From assembly GCF_031181385.1 (NCBI RefSeq), contig NZ_JAPSKV010000002.1, positions 62,001 through 126,000 on the forward strand: a stretch of 64,000 nt of DNA. The letters run 5' to 3'. Below the pieces are notes generated by a model. It saw only the letters and a list, made by a program, of their open reading frames with translations, was not told the DNA's origin and did no database searches. This document shows, piece by piece, positions 1 to 10,045 of this stretch. Numbering within the stretch: the first letter of the stretch is position 1; every line of letters starts with the position of its first letter. A program made the position numbers and the translations under genes. This DNA is from Fredinandcohnia onubensis (GTDB lineage Bacteria > Bacillota > Bacilli > Bacillales > Bacillaceae_L).

Positions 1-899
1 GCATCCTTGCCTTCATCAAGCCAACTGTATACTTGAGAAAGCCCTTCTTTTGCCTTCCATCTTACAAGTGGCCTTCCACTTGATAAAAATACCTCAGACA
101 TTTCAACCGGTTGGCCAGGTTTTGCGTCTAAAATTGTGACTGACTTTGCATAACCAGCTTCTGAGAAACTATAGGCTAATGGTGAACCTGAATATCTTGC
201 CATTGTTTTCGCTCTTGATACCATTTGCGGGCGATGCAAATGCCCTAATGCAACATATTGTGCTGCTTCCGGAAGGCTTGTGGCTGCAACGGTGTACGCT
301 CCGCCAACTTCTATTGGTCGCTCAGAATCAGTGCTACTGCCACCTGTCACATAGATATGGCTCATTGCGATATTAATCGTTTCAGGTGTGAAAGATTTAC
401 TCATTTGTTCAAAGATCCCTTGAATCCGTTGGTCATATTTATCGCGAAGCATTAATTCTTCATGAGATTCAGATAGTACTTCAGCCAATCGTGACTCAGA
501 CGGGTATGGTAATGCTGCTAGTTTAAGAGTTTCATTTGTAGAGGGTACATAGATGGTTTGGACATCCATCGTTGGCAAGCCCAGCAATTGAATTCCCTGA
601 CCGTGCGCAAGTGGTGATGCTGCTGACAAGCGGTCAGGGTTATCATGGTTTCCTGCAATGATTGATATTGGTCTCTTACCCCCATTTGATAAACGAGAAA
701 TACTTTCATAGAATAAGCTTTCAGCTGCAGCGGGTGGATTCACTGTATCGAAGGCATCTCCAGCCATTAGCACAACATCGATTTTTTCTTCCTCGACAAT
801 TTTTACAAGCTCATCCAAGAATTGTGCTTGTTCTTCTAATCTACTTCTTCCCTCAAGTGATCGACCTAAATGCCAATCGGCGGTGTGAAGAATTCTCAT
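1..899 (-). CDS. sbcD: Exonuclease SbcCD subunit D (C-terminus cut by window edge)
   Basis: Mre11-family nuclease subunit of the SbcCD complex, which cleaves DNA hairpins and processes double-strand ends together with the SbcC ATPase. The ATG is at 899 and 299 codons run off the left edge; full family members are about 390 residues. Calcineurin-like metallophosphoesterase motifs are present: D8-x-H10 at the N-terminus (ADWH), the GD box with D48 (MAGDAF), the GNHD box at about 83-86 and a GHLH motif near residue 218. These supply the two-metal active site. It lies downstream of addB-addA as in B. subtilis, where sbcC follows. A terminator-like hairpin separates it from addA, so it probably has its own promoter or depends on readthrough. 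The call is firm; only the C-terminal cap domain is missing. Confidence 0.93.
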   Translation of the reverse strand, partial: MRILHTADWHLGRSLEGRSRLEEQAQFLDELVKIVEEEKIDVVLMAGDAFDTVNPPAAAESLFYESISRLSNGGKRPISIIAGNHDNPDRLSAASPLAHGQGIQLLGLPTMDVQTIYVPSTNETLKLAALPYPSESRLAEVLSESHEELMLRDKYDQRIQGIFEQMSKSFTPETINIAMSHIYVTGGSSTDSERPIEVGGAYTVAATSLPEAAQYVALGHLHRPQMVSRAKTMARYSGSPLAYSFSEAGYAKSVTILDAKPGQPVEMSEVFLSSGRPLVRWKAKEGLSQVYSWLDEGKD

Positions 900-990
900 T
901 TGAAAGTCCCCTTTCTAAACCGTAATCCAGTACTATTATTTTAACATAGGAGGCTGCCTAGAAATGGTAGAGTTAACTGGAAATTGACAT

Positions 991-1023
991 AAAAAGCACT
1001 GCCCTTAAAGAAGAGCAGTACTT
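991..1023 (-). terminator. Intrinsic terminator after addA
   Basis: Stem AAGCACTGC / GCAGTACTT with one mismatch. On the minus strand it is followed by a run of T. It sits just past the addA stop codon and upstream of sbcD. Confidence 0.6.
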
Positions 1024-1029
1024 CTTAAA

Positions 1030-4000
1030 CTACACCTCTAACAAATGGCCACCATCAAAAAAGTATAAATACTTTTCTGTGAGTGGTTTTCTCCAAATGT
1101 GTTCAATGGCCTTACTATATAATTCAAGCTGTACACGATAACGTTCTTCAAGTTCAGGCTTTGCATCTTCAAAACTTCTGAACTTACCAGTAATCGTATC
1201 TGTTTTATAATCAATCAGAACAATTCCTTTATCATCTTCAAAAATACAGTCAATGACCCCTTGGATGAGGACATTTTCCTGTTGTTCATCAGACCAGTCC
1301 GCATAGGCTTCAATAGCCGGAATAGCTACACTAAACGGAACTTCTCGTCTTACATTTTCAGCTGTAAGCATCCGCTTTGTAAGATCCGATTTAAAAAATC
1401 CCGAAATACTTGCTACATCAATAACATCCGCCTGCTCCTGTGTTATTAATTCATGATGAACCATTTTTTGAATCTGCTCGCGAATTGATTCTTCATTTAT
1501 TGGTTCACTAAGGCTAATATGTTGCATAACCATGTGCATCGCTGTACCACGTTCTGCAGGTGTTAATGATTTTTGCTGCATGAACCTTGGCCGGTCTGCA
1601 GAGCTTGAGCGGAACTTTGGAAGAAAGAGTGTGTCACTATGTTCATCCATGCTCTCTCTTTGTCTTTTGATTTCTGAAACAGACTGTTTGGAACGCTTAT
1701 TTGCTGCAGATTTAAATGGATATTTCCAAGTTAATTGATGTTCAATTCTTTCTAAAAGTTCACTACTAACTGGAATTGGCTTTCCATCTTTCATTGCTGC
1801 TTCTATTTGTTCTTGCTTGCTTTCTTCCCCAACCTCAATTTTTTGTAACTCTACAGAAGGGATTGTCCGAATCTTCCATTTTGCTGGATGATTTACGATA
1901 TCTGCTGGGAGTTGGTCTACTGATTCTTCCCCTCGTAGCAACACAGCATCCTTATGTCGAATTAAACCGTGGCCGATCCAATCTAAATAGGTTTTTGCAC
2001 CTGCTCTTAAATGGTCTGCAATTAACCATTCTTTGTTTTGAAGTGTGGCCTGCCATCTACCAATTTGTTTTTCTACATCCTTCACCGTACCTACAAGATA
2101 TAGCTTTTCCTTTGCTCTCGTAAGGGCAACATAAAGAACACGCATTTCTTCTGAAATCAGTTCTAGATGCATTTTCTTCTTAATCGCAAGCATTGGTAGA
2201 GTTGGATAGCTAATCCGAAGCGTTGGATTCACATATTTCGTTCCAAATCCAAGCTCTTTATCTAATAAATATTTTTTATTTAAATCCATCATATTAAATT
2301 GCTTTGAAAGTCCACCAACAAATACAACCGGGAACTCTAGTCCCTTACTTTTATGAATTGTCATAAGGCGGACAACGTCCTCTTGTTCACCAAGGGCTCT
2401 AGCTGTACCTAAATCATCCCCACGATCCTGCATGCGTTCAATAAAACGCAAGAATCGAAATAAGCCTCTAAAGGATGTTGCTTCATATTGACGGGCACGG
2501 TCGTACAGGGCACGAAGGTTTGCTTGACGTTGCTTTCCTCCAGGCATACCCCCTACAAAATCATAAAAGTATGTTTCTCGATACAATTGCCAAATCAAAT
2601 CAGATAATGAACCAGTTCTTGCTCTTGTACGCCAGCTATCTAATTTATGATAAAAATCGGATACTTTCCCGTGTGTTGCATCATCAGAGGATACTTCTTT
2701 TAGAAATACTTTCAACGCCTCATAGTAAGGACTGTTTTTTTCATACGTTCGAATCTTGGCAAGCTCATCGGCTTCTAGTCCAACAATTGGTGAACGTAAA
2801 ACGGATGCGAGTGGAATATCCTGGTATGGATTATCAATTACCTTCAGTAAGGACATCATAACGCTGACTTCTGTCGCATCAAAATAGCCAGTTGAAAGAT
2901 CGGCATAAATCGGAATGCCTTGTTGTTTGAATTCCTCCATAATTTGAGGAGCCCATGGCATTGAACGCATCAAAATGACAATATCGCGATAAGTTATGCT
3001 CCTCATTCGATTTTCTTTACGATCATACACTTGGAACCCAGAAGAAATCATGTCCTTGATTTGCTTCGCCATCGCGCGAGCTTCAAGCTGTGCTGTTTCA
3101 AGCTCTGCCTCGTCAAAGAGAATCATTGGCTCCTCATCTTCTTCGTTATCTTCTGGCTCAAAACTCGCCACTTCTTGGCCATTCTTATCAATTAACAATA
3201 GTTCAGCGGCCATTTGATTACTTTCAGGGTAATCAGCTCCTAGCTTTAGCTCAGCATCATCGTCATATTCAATTTCACCAACGGCTTCACCCATGATTTG
3301 TTTGAACAGATAATTCGTTCCGTCCAAGACCTCAGCACGGCTACGGAAGTTTTTCGATAAATCAATTCTTAATCCACTATTTTCCCCTAATTGGGTAAAC
3401 CTTTTATATTTACTTAAGAACAGCATCGGTTCTGCAAGCCTGAAACGGTATATTGACTGCTTCACATCCCCAACCATAAACATATTTCCAGTTGCTTCTC
3501 CGTCTTTTGTAACTAGCTTTAAAATAGACTCTTGTACCATATTGGTATCCTGATACTCATCCACAAAAGCCTCTTCAAATTGGAGACGGTATTCAAGCGC
3601 TGCTTCGGAAGGCACTAACTCGTCTGACGAAGTCCTATCTTTTCGTAGAATCTCAAGACAATAATGCTCTAAATCAGAAAAGTCAACTAGGCCCTTTTCT
3701 TCTTTTACCTTCTGAAATCTTTCACCGAATTCAATTACAAGTTCAACAAGCATCTCGATCGAAGGCTGCATTTCTTTTATGTTGTCTAAATAGCTTTCTG
3801 GAGGACGGCTGAACAAATCTTCCTTTATTTTTTCAACCAGCTTTTTTGCGTCATCTCTGAGCTTTGATACCTGTTCCTTCAGATATTCATCATACTCATC
3901 ACCCTTAACAGGCTTCGCTCTACCAAACACTAGAGTCTGCATTTCATGATAAAGAGCCGTCCATGAGTGGTTCTTTGCATGTAAGAGTCGATGGATCTGC

Positions 4001-4791
4001 TCAAGGTCTGCTTCAATATTTTCTGCCCTTGGAGCGGGTCCCCCAGGCATTCGAATTAAATCCATCGCATGTTCTAAATTAGCTTTTGCCCCCTCAAGCT
4101 GAAGAGAAATATCCGCTAACAAATATGGAATATATGGGGTTTGATCCAAGCTCTGGTCATCTACTCGGTAATCCTCCACAATTTGCTTAAGCCACTCATT
4201 AGGCGCTGGGTGTGCTCGTGAAAATTCATATAGTTTCCGGATCATATTTTGCAATTCAACATCGGTGCGGTCATTCGTAAAACGATCAACTAAGTCAAAG
4301 AATTTAGTGTTTTCGAGTTTACTGTAATGCTCTTCAAAAAGTTCCTCCATTACCTCATCCCGCATTAACTCCGCCTCAGTTGAATCTGCTATTCGAAATC
4401 CAGGGTCAATGTCAATTAAATAGTAAAACTTTCGAATGACCTCCAAACAGAAAGAGTGAATCGTTGAGATTGAAGCTCGATTGAGTAAGCTAAGTTGACG
4501 TCTAACATGTAAGGAGGCTGGATCTTCCTTTAATGCTTTTTCTAGTGCTTCTCCAATTCGATTTCTCATTTCAGCCGCAGATGCATTTGTAAAAGTCACA
4601 ACAAGTAAACGGTCAACATCAACTGGATGTTCCTTAGATAATATTTTTCTAATAATCCGCTCAACAAGAACTGCCGTTTTACCAGAACCCGCTGCAGCTG
4701 CGACTAAAATATCTTGACCACTTGAGACAATTGCTTTCCATTGATCATCGGTCCATTGACTTCCTTCTGGTTTTGGTATGAGATTAGTCAT
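1030..4791 (-). CDS. addA: ATP-dependent helicase/nuclease subunit A (AddA)
   Basis: UvrD/SF1 helicase and RecB-type nuclease subunit of the AddAB complex, which resects double-strand breaks to Chi and loads RecA. The protein has 1253 residues, close to the family norm. Walker A is AAAAGSGKTA at residues 31-40, helicase motif II is FVDEYQDTN near residue 412, and the C-terminal nuclease signature LIDYKTD lies about 50-60 residues from the end. The ATG at 4791 overlaps the end of addB by 8 nt and has a GGAGGTG ribosome binding site inside addB, so the two subunits are translationally coupled. Confidence 0.97.
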   Translation of the reverse strand: MTNLIPKPEGSQWTDDQWKAIVSSGQDILVAAAAGSGKTAVLVERIIRKILSKEHPVDVDRLLVVTFTNASAAEMRNRIGEALEKALKEDPASLHVRRQLSLLNRASISTIHSFCLEVIRKFYYLIDIDPGFRIADSTEAELMRDEVMEELFEEHYSKLENTKFFDLVDRFTNDRTDVELQNMIRKLYEFSRAHPAPNEWLKQIVEDYRVDDQSLDQTPYIPYLLADISLQLEGAKANLEHAMDLIRMPGGPAPRAENIEADLEQIHRLLHAKNHSWTALYHEMQTLVFGRAKPVKGDEYDEYLKEQVSKLRDDAKKLVEKIKEDLFSRPPESYLDNIKEMQPSIEMLVELVIEFGERFQKVKEEKGLVDFSDLEHYCLEILRKDRTSSDELVPSEAALEYRLQFEEAFVDEYQDTNMVQESILKLVTKDGEATGNMFMVGDVKQSIYRFRLAEPMLFLSKYKRFTQLGENSGLRIDLSKNFRSRAEVLDGTNYLFKQIMGEAVGEIEYDDDAELKLGADYPESNQMAAELLLIDKNGQEVASFEPEDNEEDEEPMILFDEAELETAQLEARAMAKQIKDMISSGFQVYDRKENRMRSITYRDIVILMRSMPWAPQIMEEFKQQGIPIYADLSTGYFDATEVSVMMSLLKVIDNPYQDIPLASVLRSPIVGLEADELAKIRTYEKNSPYYEALKVFLKEVSSDDATHGKVSDFYHKLDSWRTRARTGSLSDLIWQLYRETYFYDFVGGMPGGKQRQANLRALYDRARQYEATSFRGLFRFLRFIERMQDRGDDLGTARALGEQEDVVRLMTIHKSKGLEFPVVFVGGLSKQFNMMDLNKKYLLDKELGFGTKYVNPTLRISYPTLPMLAIKKKMHLELISEEMRVLYVALTRAKEKLYLVGTVKDVEKQIGRWQATLQNKEWLIADHLRAGAKTYLDWIGHGLIRHKDAVLLRGEESVDQLPADIVNHPAKWKIRTIPSVELQKIEVGEESKQEQIEAAMKDGKPIPVSSELLERIEHQLTWKYPFKSAANKRSKQSVSEIKRQRESMDEHSDTLFLPKFRSSSADRPRFMQQKSLTPAERGTAMHMVMQHISLSEPINEESIREQIQKMVHHELITQEQADVIDVASISGFFKSDLTKRMLTAENVRREVPFSVAIPAIEAYADWSDEQQENVLIQGVIDCIFEDDKGIVLIDYKTDTITGKFRSFEDAKPELEERYRVQLELYSKAIEHIWRKPLTEKYLYFFDGGHLLEV

Positions 4792-7700
4792 GAATTTTCA
4801 CACCTCCATTCCGAATTTTCTCGAGAATAACGTCTTTACTTTCATTTTGGAGAACTCGGTACTTGTTTTCCTCTAAACTTTGGTCAAACTGACAAACAGA
4901 TTTAAACGAACAGAACGTACAAGGCGTTTTATCCTTAAGCTTATATGGTGCAATATCGATCTCACCATCTGTTATCCTGTTTCCAGTGTTTTTAAAGACT
5001 CCACGTACATGGTTGCGAAGATATCCCAATTCTTCTTCACTTGCCACTTGTGAATTAGAGTAAAAGCTACCGTCCTTCTTAATGGCTGCAGAGACAATTT
5101 GGGAGTAGCCTGTTCCGAGTGATTGGTCCATTAAACGAACAGATTCCTCATCCCCTAATAAGAGTCCTTTCATTTTAAATCTCTTAAAAATTTCCTCTTC
5201 AATTTTATCCTCAGACAGGACTTTATTTGAATGAATTAATGGATCATGAATATGGAAATATAGAACACCTGCAGGTTTTGCAGCCGTACCAATCCAATCT
5301 TTCGAATGCGTAATGATTACATCCAAATACGTTAACATTTGTAAAGCAAGTCCATAATAAACCTCTGAAAGATTAAGTGCCTTTTGACTAGACTTATAGT
5401 CGATCACTCGTAAAAGCACACCATTTGAACTTTCTGCTTTATCAACTCGGTCTATTCTACCTATGAGCTCCATTGTACTGCCATTATCCAAATTAAAACG
5501 AATTGGTGGAAGTGGGCCCTTCTTACCAAATCCTAGCTCAATCCCTACTGGGGCAAAGCCACTTGCTTTCGCATGGTCACTTAAAATCTTTGATGCACGA
5601 CTGATGATTTTTTGTAATTTATGCATGATATAGTGATAACGGTTTGAGCTTAATAAAATTTCCTTCTGTAATCGTGGAGCTAATTCTTCTACTGCTTTTA
5701 TGGCTAACTTGTCACACTGTTCCTTTGTTAAGTCCCGCCAGTCGATACCATTCTTTCGTAAAAAATCGGCAATATTCTTTAAAGCCGCATGGAATAAATC
5801 ACCGATATCTGGTGATTCCAAGCGAAATACTTTCCGTTCTTTCAACTGAAGTCCATAGCTTGCAAAATGAGAGAAAGGACAGCCCTGGAACACTTCCATT
5901 CGAGAAACGCTCCCTTGAATATGGTCACCATATAGGGCATCCGTTATTTCTTTTGATAGCTTTTTCGGTTTGTTTTTATAAAATAAACTACTTAATACAA
6001 GCTGACTTTTATCTTTCATTTCATCGTGGTTTGCAAAATAATTGTATACATCCCACCATAAATCCTGAATTGGATACTGCTTTTTCCAAGCCTGTAATTG
6101 TGTTGCCAATGAAGATAAGGCAACATCAGGATTCACAATGTATTCTAACTGTTCTATAGCTGGTAACTCAGAAGGTTCATTCATGTAAAACTTTTCTTCT
6201 GCATTTGGAAATAGATCCTTCAGACGTTTTATGATTGGTGATGGAAGAAGTGACTTTCCTTCTTCATTAGCTAAAGGATAACTGATATACAAAGCTTCCT
6301 GTGGACTAGTTAGTGCACAATAAATAAGGAAATTTTCATCTAAAAGAGTCTCTCGACTTCCTGGCGCTAATTGTAAGCCAGCATCACCTAATGTTTCTCG
6401 GTCTGATTCCGAAAATACACCTTCTTCATTTGGACGTGCAGGAAGGACACCATCATTCGCACCGATAATAAAGGTACATTTAATGTTTGATAATCTAGAC
6501 CGTTCCAAGCTTGCGACAAGGACTTGGTCTATCGCAGGCGGCACTAGTGCGAATCGCATGCTTTCCAACCCAGTTTCAATCATGTTACTAAACGTAGTAA
6601 TGGAAACTTTTTCGTCACCAACGATTTCAACATATTGATCTAGTAGTTCTAAAACCGCATTCCACACCTGATCATTTTCTCTTGCTTCCGAAAGTCGTCC
6701 AGCGAGTTCTGCGTTCAACTTTAACTCTTCCATTTTTGCAGGGATTTCAAGATCCTCTAAATAAAGAAAAAGTGCCTCACACATCCCCCTACCGTTCTTC
6801 GCCTTTTGGAGACGTTTCCCGAGGGAAAGTAATGGGCGGGCAATCATGTCACGAAGATCATTTAGCTTGTCCTCATATTCACGTTCGTTGTCTGTTTGCG
6901 GAAGGTCTGAATCCTCTAATCCCCTAATGCGCTTATATTTCCATCGGTTATCATTTGTCCATTTATAGCCTTGAATCCCGTACTCAAGGACATAGTTTTC
7001 AAGCTTGTCCATGTCCTCTCGAAGTGTTGAAATCTCTTCACCAAAAGGATATAGGAGATCTGTTTTAACACAACGAAATACAGACTCATATCGCCAATTG
7101 CTATTTACGACCTCAAGACTTGAACGGATCAATTCAATTAATGGATGATTTAACATCGATCGTTTTTGGTCAATGAAAAATGGGATGTGATAATCCTGAA
7201 AGATTGTTTCAATGATTTCATGATAATCACTCGCATTGCGAATCATAATTGCAATATCACGATATCGATAATTTTTATCCCTTGCTAATTTTTGAATTTC
7301 ACGCGCAATCCCTTCTATTTCAGCACGTCGGTTTACCGCTTGGTTTAGTGTGATTGACGTCCGACCTTGATATGGAACTGTTGGTCTTTCATCAAAATAT
7401 CTTTCTAGATGTGCTAACGAAGGTTCAGAAGAGTACCGATATTGACTTGTTAACAAAACGGGCTCCTCAACCTTTATGCTATTTTCTTGAGCGAACTGAA
7501 TAATAGATTGATAGGTTTTTCCAGTCATTCGGAAAAGACTTAAATCATGTGGCGGAACTTCATACGCCTTATCAATCGTTAAAGCAATTGTTACTTTCTT
7601 TGAGACTTTCATAAGCTGCCCTAAGACTTCAAGCTCCTGAGGGGTAAAACTATGGAATCCATCAATTAAGATTTCTGCTTCTTTAATATAAGTAGATTGA

Positions 7701-8272
7701 GGAATTTTTTCCGCTAAAAGTCGTAAATAATCTTCAGAATCTACGTATTTCTCAAATAGATGTTTTTCTAATTCATCATATAAGAGTTGAAGATCATGTA
7801 ATTTATCTGAAAGTACTTTATTATCAGGTGAAACTGTTTGTTTTTGTTCTTCAAGAGTTTCAGGAGTGACACAATATCGTTTAAACTCCGCGACCATTTC
7901 TTCCATTTGAGTAATAAATCCATTTTTATCAGCAGCACGTGAGAAAACCTTAAGATCCTGTTTTTTGGAATCAATAATTTTACGAAGCAGCATATTCACT
8001 CCAACATTATTCACATGATAACGGCTCATTCCCCCTGTTTCCTGCAACACTCGCCATGCCAAACGAGTAAAACTAAATACTTGAGCTCTCATCATACCGC
8101 CAATTCCAGGGGTGTTGATTAAATCATATTCTGATTGGAACGTCATTTGGTCTGGAACTAAATACACAATCGGAAAACCTGTTGGGTCGTCTAGAAGCTT
8201 TGAACGAATATCTTCAAGACATGTGTATGATTTCCCTGTACCAGCACGTCCCAATATAAATTGTAGAGACAT
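4784..8272 (-). CDS. addB: ATP-dependent helicase/deoxyribonuclease subunit B (AddB)
   Basis: Partner of AddA, with an inactivated-helicase fold that recognises Chi and a second RecB-like nuclease domain. The protein has 1162 residues. Walker A GRAGTGKS is at residues 8-15. The C-terminal nuclease motif reads VIDYKSSQK. The four cysteines that hold a 4Fe-4S cluster in this family are present: one in GCPFSHF and three in the CxxCx5C-type stretch CTFCSFKSVC near the end. The ATG at 8272 has an AGGAGG ribosome binding site 8 nt upstream. It is the first gene of addB-addA. Confidence 0.97.
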   Translation of the reverse strand: MSLQFILGRAGTGKSYTCLEDIRSKLLDDPTGFPIVYLVPDQMTFQSEYDLINTPGIGGMMRAQVFSFTRLAWRVLQETGGMSRYHVNNVGVNMLLRKIIDSKKQDLKVFSRAADKNGFITQMEEMVAEFKRYCVTPETLEEQKQTVSPDNKVLSDKLHDLQLLYDELEKHLFEKYVDSEDYLRLLAEKIPQSTYIKEAEILIDGFHSFTPQELEVLGQLMKVSKKVTIALTIDKAYEVPPHDLSLFRMTGKTYQSIIQFAQENSIKVEEPVLLTSQYRYSSEPSLAHLERYFDERPTVPYQGRTSITLNQAVNRRAEIEGIAREIQKLARDKNYRYRDIAIMIRNASDYHEIIETIFQDYHIPFFIDQKRSMLNHPLIELIRSSLEVVNSNWRYESVFRCVKTDLLYPFGEEISTLREDMDKLENYVLEYGIQGYKWTNDNRWKYKRIRGLEDSDLPQTDNEREYEDKLNDLRDMIARPLLSLGKRLQKAKNGRGMCEALFLYLEDLEIPAKMEELKLNAELAGRLSEARENDQVWNAVLELLDQYVEIVGDEKVSITTFSNMIETGLESMRFALVPPAIDQVLVASLERSRLSNIKCTFIIGANDGVLPARPNEEGVFSESDRETLGDAGLQLAPGSRETLLDENFLIYCALTSPQEALYISYPLANEEGKSLLPSPIIKRLKDLFPNAEEKFYMNEPSELPAIEQLEYIVNPDVALSSLATQLQAWKKQYPIQDLWWDVYNYFANHDEMKDKSQLVLSSLFYKNKPKKLSKEITDALYGDHIQGSVSRMEVFQGCPFSHFASYGLQLKERKVFRLESPDIGDLFHAALKNIADFLRKNGIDWRDLTKEQCDKLAIKAVEELAPRLQKEILLSSNRYHYIMHKLQKIISRASKILSDHAKASGFAPVGIELGFGKKGPLPPIRFNLDNGSTMELIGRIDRVDKAESSNGVLLRVIDYKSSQKALNLSEVYYGLALQMLTYLDVIITHSKDWIGTAAKPAGVLYFHIHDPLIHSNKVLSEDKIEEEIFKRFKMKGLLLGDEESVRLMDQSLGTGYSQIVSAAIKKDGSFYSNSQVASEEELGYLRNHVRGVFKNTGNRITDGEIDIAPYKLKDKTPCTFCSFKSVCQFDQSLEENKYRVLQNESKDVILEKIRNGGVKIHD

Positions 8273-8439
8273 ATAGTAACCTCCTAAAGAGAAGAATCAT
8301 TCGTTTCATTCTTATCTTCTAATTGTATCAAAAAAAATGTCGAACAGTGAATTGTATCACCATCCAGATTCTAGAAATGTTCTTTTTTATAACAAGGATT
8401 CCAGTTAAGGCATATGTTACAAAGAGGTGGTGGTTTATA

Positions 8440-9591
8440 TTGAAGCGGTTATTTCTTGTAGCATTTTTACTTATTATTACGGGCGTTTTTGTGGCCTCCA
8501 ATATTTATACTTTCATTCCAATTTATCCAAGCATTTCAGATTCCATCGATATTACGATTGAAAAAGCAGTGCTTGGAGGTAGCGTCTTTTCATTTTTCTA
8601 TGCGATAGGCTTACTAACCTTTGGCCCACTTTCTGAAAGGGTAGGTAGAAAAAAAGTGATCGTCTCTGGCTTATTCTTCTCAATTGTTACGACCTGGTTA
8701 GTTGGTTTTTCCTTTAATGAGGCAAGTCTATATGTTTTTCGAGGATTACAAGGGATTGCTCTTGGAAGCTTTGCACCGGTTGCATTTGCCTATACCTTTG
8801 AAATATTTCCAGTTCGACATCAAACCCTAGTTCTTGCCCTTATCAATAGCGGTTTTTTAATTGCTGGAATCCTTGGACAGCTCATGAGCTCAAGTATCAC
8901 TTATTTTTATGGTTGGGAGTATGTTTTTTATAGTTTTGCTGGGATCTATCTTGTCCTTTTTATAGGTAGTTTGTTTATCTACCCAAGTGTGCCAGTTATG
9001 AAAGAAGCAAATGCCTCTCTCTTACAAGACTTTTATAAAATTGTAAAAAACCCTTCATTAGTCATATGCTATTTAATCACTTTTTCAATTTTGCTATCCT
9101 TTATTTCATTTTATGATGGCATCGGTCAATACTTAAATGAACGGCATAGGGTCGACGAACAGACATTATTCAAGTTCAGGTCAATTGGCCTTATTGGAGC
9201 GTCTCTATCTCTATTCACAGGAAAATTGGTTCAACAATTCGGCGACCGTCGAACATTATTAATTGGATTAAGTTTAGCTACTACTAGCCTACTTTGTCTT
9301 TTAATGTCCAAAACACCAGGAGTTATTGCTGTTTTAAGCATACCTTTTGTTGCATCAATATCATTGCTCTTCCCTTCGATCATATCCTTAGTAGGCAAGT
9401 TGGGAGAACACGCACGCGGTTCTGCTATTTCTTTATATTCCTTTACATTATTAACCGGCGCTAGCTTTGGTCCAATTATAGCCTCAGCTTTAGATTTTCC
9501 TATTTTACTAGTAAGCCTTATTGGAGTGTTTATCTTCAACATAGCCTTAAGCATGCGATTAAAATTATCCTATGTAAAAGGGTACCACTAG
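8440..9591 (+). CDS. MFS transporter
   Basis: Twelve-helix major facilitator superfamily membrane transporter of 383 residues. I chose the TTG at 8440 because AGAGGTGG lies about 8 nt upstream and the first transmembrane segment (KRLFLVAFLLIITGVF) starts right after it. Extending upstream adds 39 residues with no initiation site. The loop 2-3 signature GPLSERVGRKK (residues 62-72) is a good match to MFS motif A. An arginine-containing helix 4 (YVFRGLQGI) is typical of drug or sugar efflux members. The substrate cannot be read from the sequence. The gene is convergent with the flavodoxin gene and the two coding ends overlap by 4 nt. Confidence 0.85.
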   Translation: MKRLFLVAFLLIITGVFVASNIYTFIPIYPSISDSIDITIEKAVLGGSVFSFFYAIGLLTFGPLSERVGRKKVIVSGLFFSIVTTWLVGFSFNEASLYVFRGLQGIALGSFAPVAFAYTFEIFPVRHQTLVLALINSGFLIAGILGQLMSSSITYFYGWEYVFYSFAGIYLVLFIGSLFIYPSVPVMKEANASLLQDFYKIVKNPSLVICYLITFSILLSFISFYDGIGQYLNERHRVDEQTLFKFRSIGLIGASLSLFTGKLVQQFGDRRTLLIGLSLATTSLLCLLMSKTPGVIAVLSIPFVASISLLFPSIISLVGKLGEHARGSAISLYSFTLLTGASFGPIIASALDFPILLVSLIGVFIFNIALSMRLKLSYVKGYH

Positions 9592-9607
9592 ACAGTGATA
9601 CCCTTTT
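9576..9607. terminator. Shared bidirectional terminator inside two convergent gene ends
   Basis: 14-bp stem with one mismatch, AAAAGGGTACCACT / AGTGATACCCTTTT, with a 4-nt loop. It has A-runs on one side and T-runs on the other, so it works on both strands. It overlaps the stop codons of the MFS gene and the flavodoxin gene. Confidence 0.8.
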
Positions 9608-10043
9608 GACTATTTACCCGTTCTGTTACAACTCGGGCAAAGCGCTCGAACCGAGGTTCATCGATCCGCTGTGGCATTAATTCAATTTTTATGGTCGCCG
9701 CCAACTTCGAGTGTACATAAAGCATATCGCGAAATTCATCAACCGCCCCACAAAAATTCGGATAGCATTGGTCCCCTGTACCAAAAACTCCTGTTACAAT
9801 ACCGTTTGTAGGACCGTTCTCAATAGCTCGATAAAGCCGAAGCATTTCATGCGGAATTTCCCCATTCCCCCATGTATAGGTCCCTATGATAATGACATCA
9901 AATGATCCTAATTCGTAATAAGGAAAGTGTTCCACCTGATAGACATAACACTCACTGGTATACCTTCTCATATAATGGTTGATGATTTTTGCTGCTTCCT
10001 CTGTATTGCCTGTTATTGATGTATAGACAATAGCGACTTTCAT
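9588..10043 (-). CDS. Flavodoxin of the ribonucleotide reductase operon
   Basis: Short-chain flavodoxin of 151 residues. The FMN phosphate loop is YTSITGNTEEAA (residues 7-18). FMN ring loops follow at TYTWGNGEIP (about 55-64) and GTGDQCYPNFCG (about 89-100). It is the third gene of the nrd operon, 2 nt after the beta subunit, with a weak ribosome binding site that suggests coupled translation. By context it probably donates electrons to, or helps activate, the class I reductase, as NrdI does in class Ib systems. It is a conventional flavodoxin sequence rather than a clear NrdI, so I leave the symbol empty. Confidence 0.85.
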   Translation of the reverse strand: MKVAIVYTSITGNTEEAAKIINHYMRRYTSECYVYQVEHFPYYELGSFDVIIIGTYTWGNGEIPHEMLRLYRAIENGPTNGIVTGVFGTGDQCYPNFCGAVDEFRDMLYVHSKLAATIKIELMPQRIDEPRFERFARVVTERVNSQKGITV

Positions 10044-10045
10044 AC

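Noticed and set aside
5644-6159. 171-residue plus-strand reading frame inside addB
   Set aside because: It lies fully opposite the coding strand of addB, which has clear AddB motifs throughout, and shows no ribosome binding site or domain.
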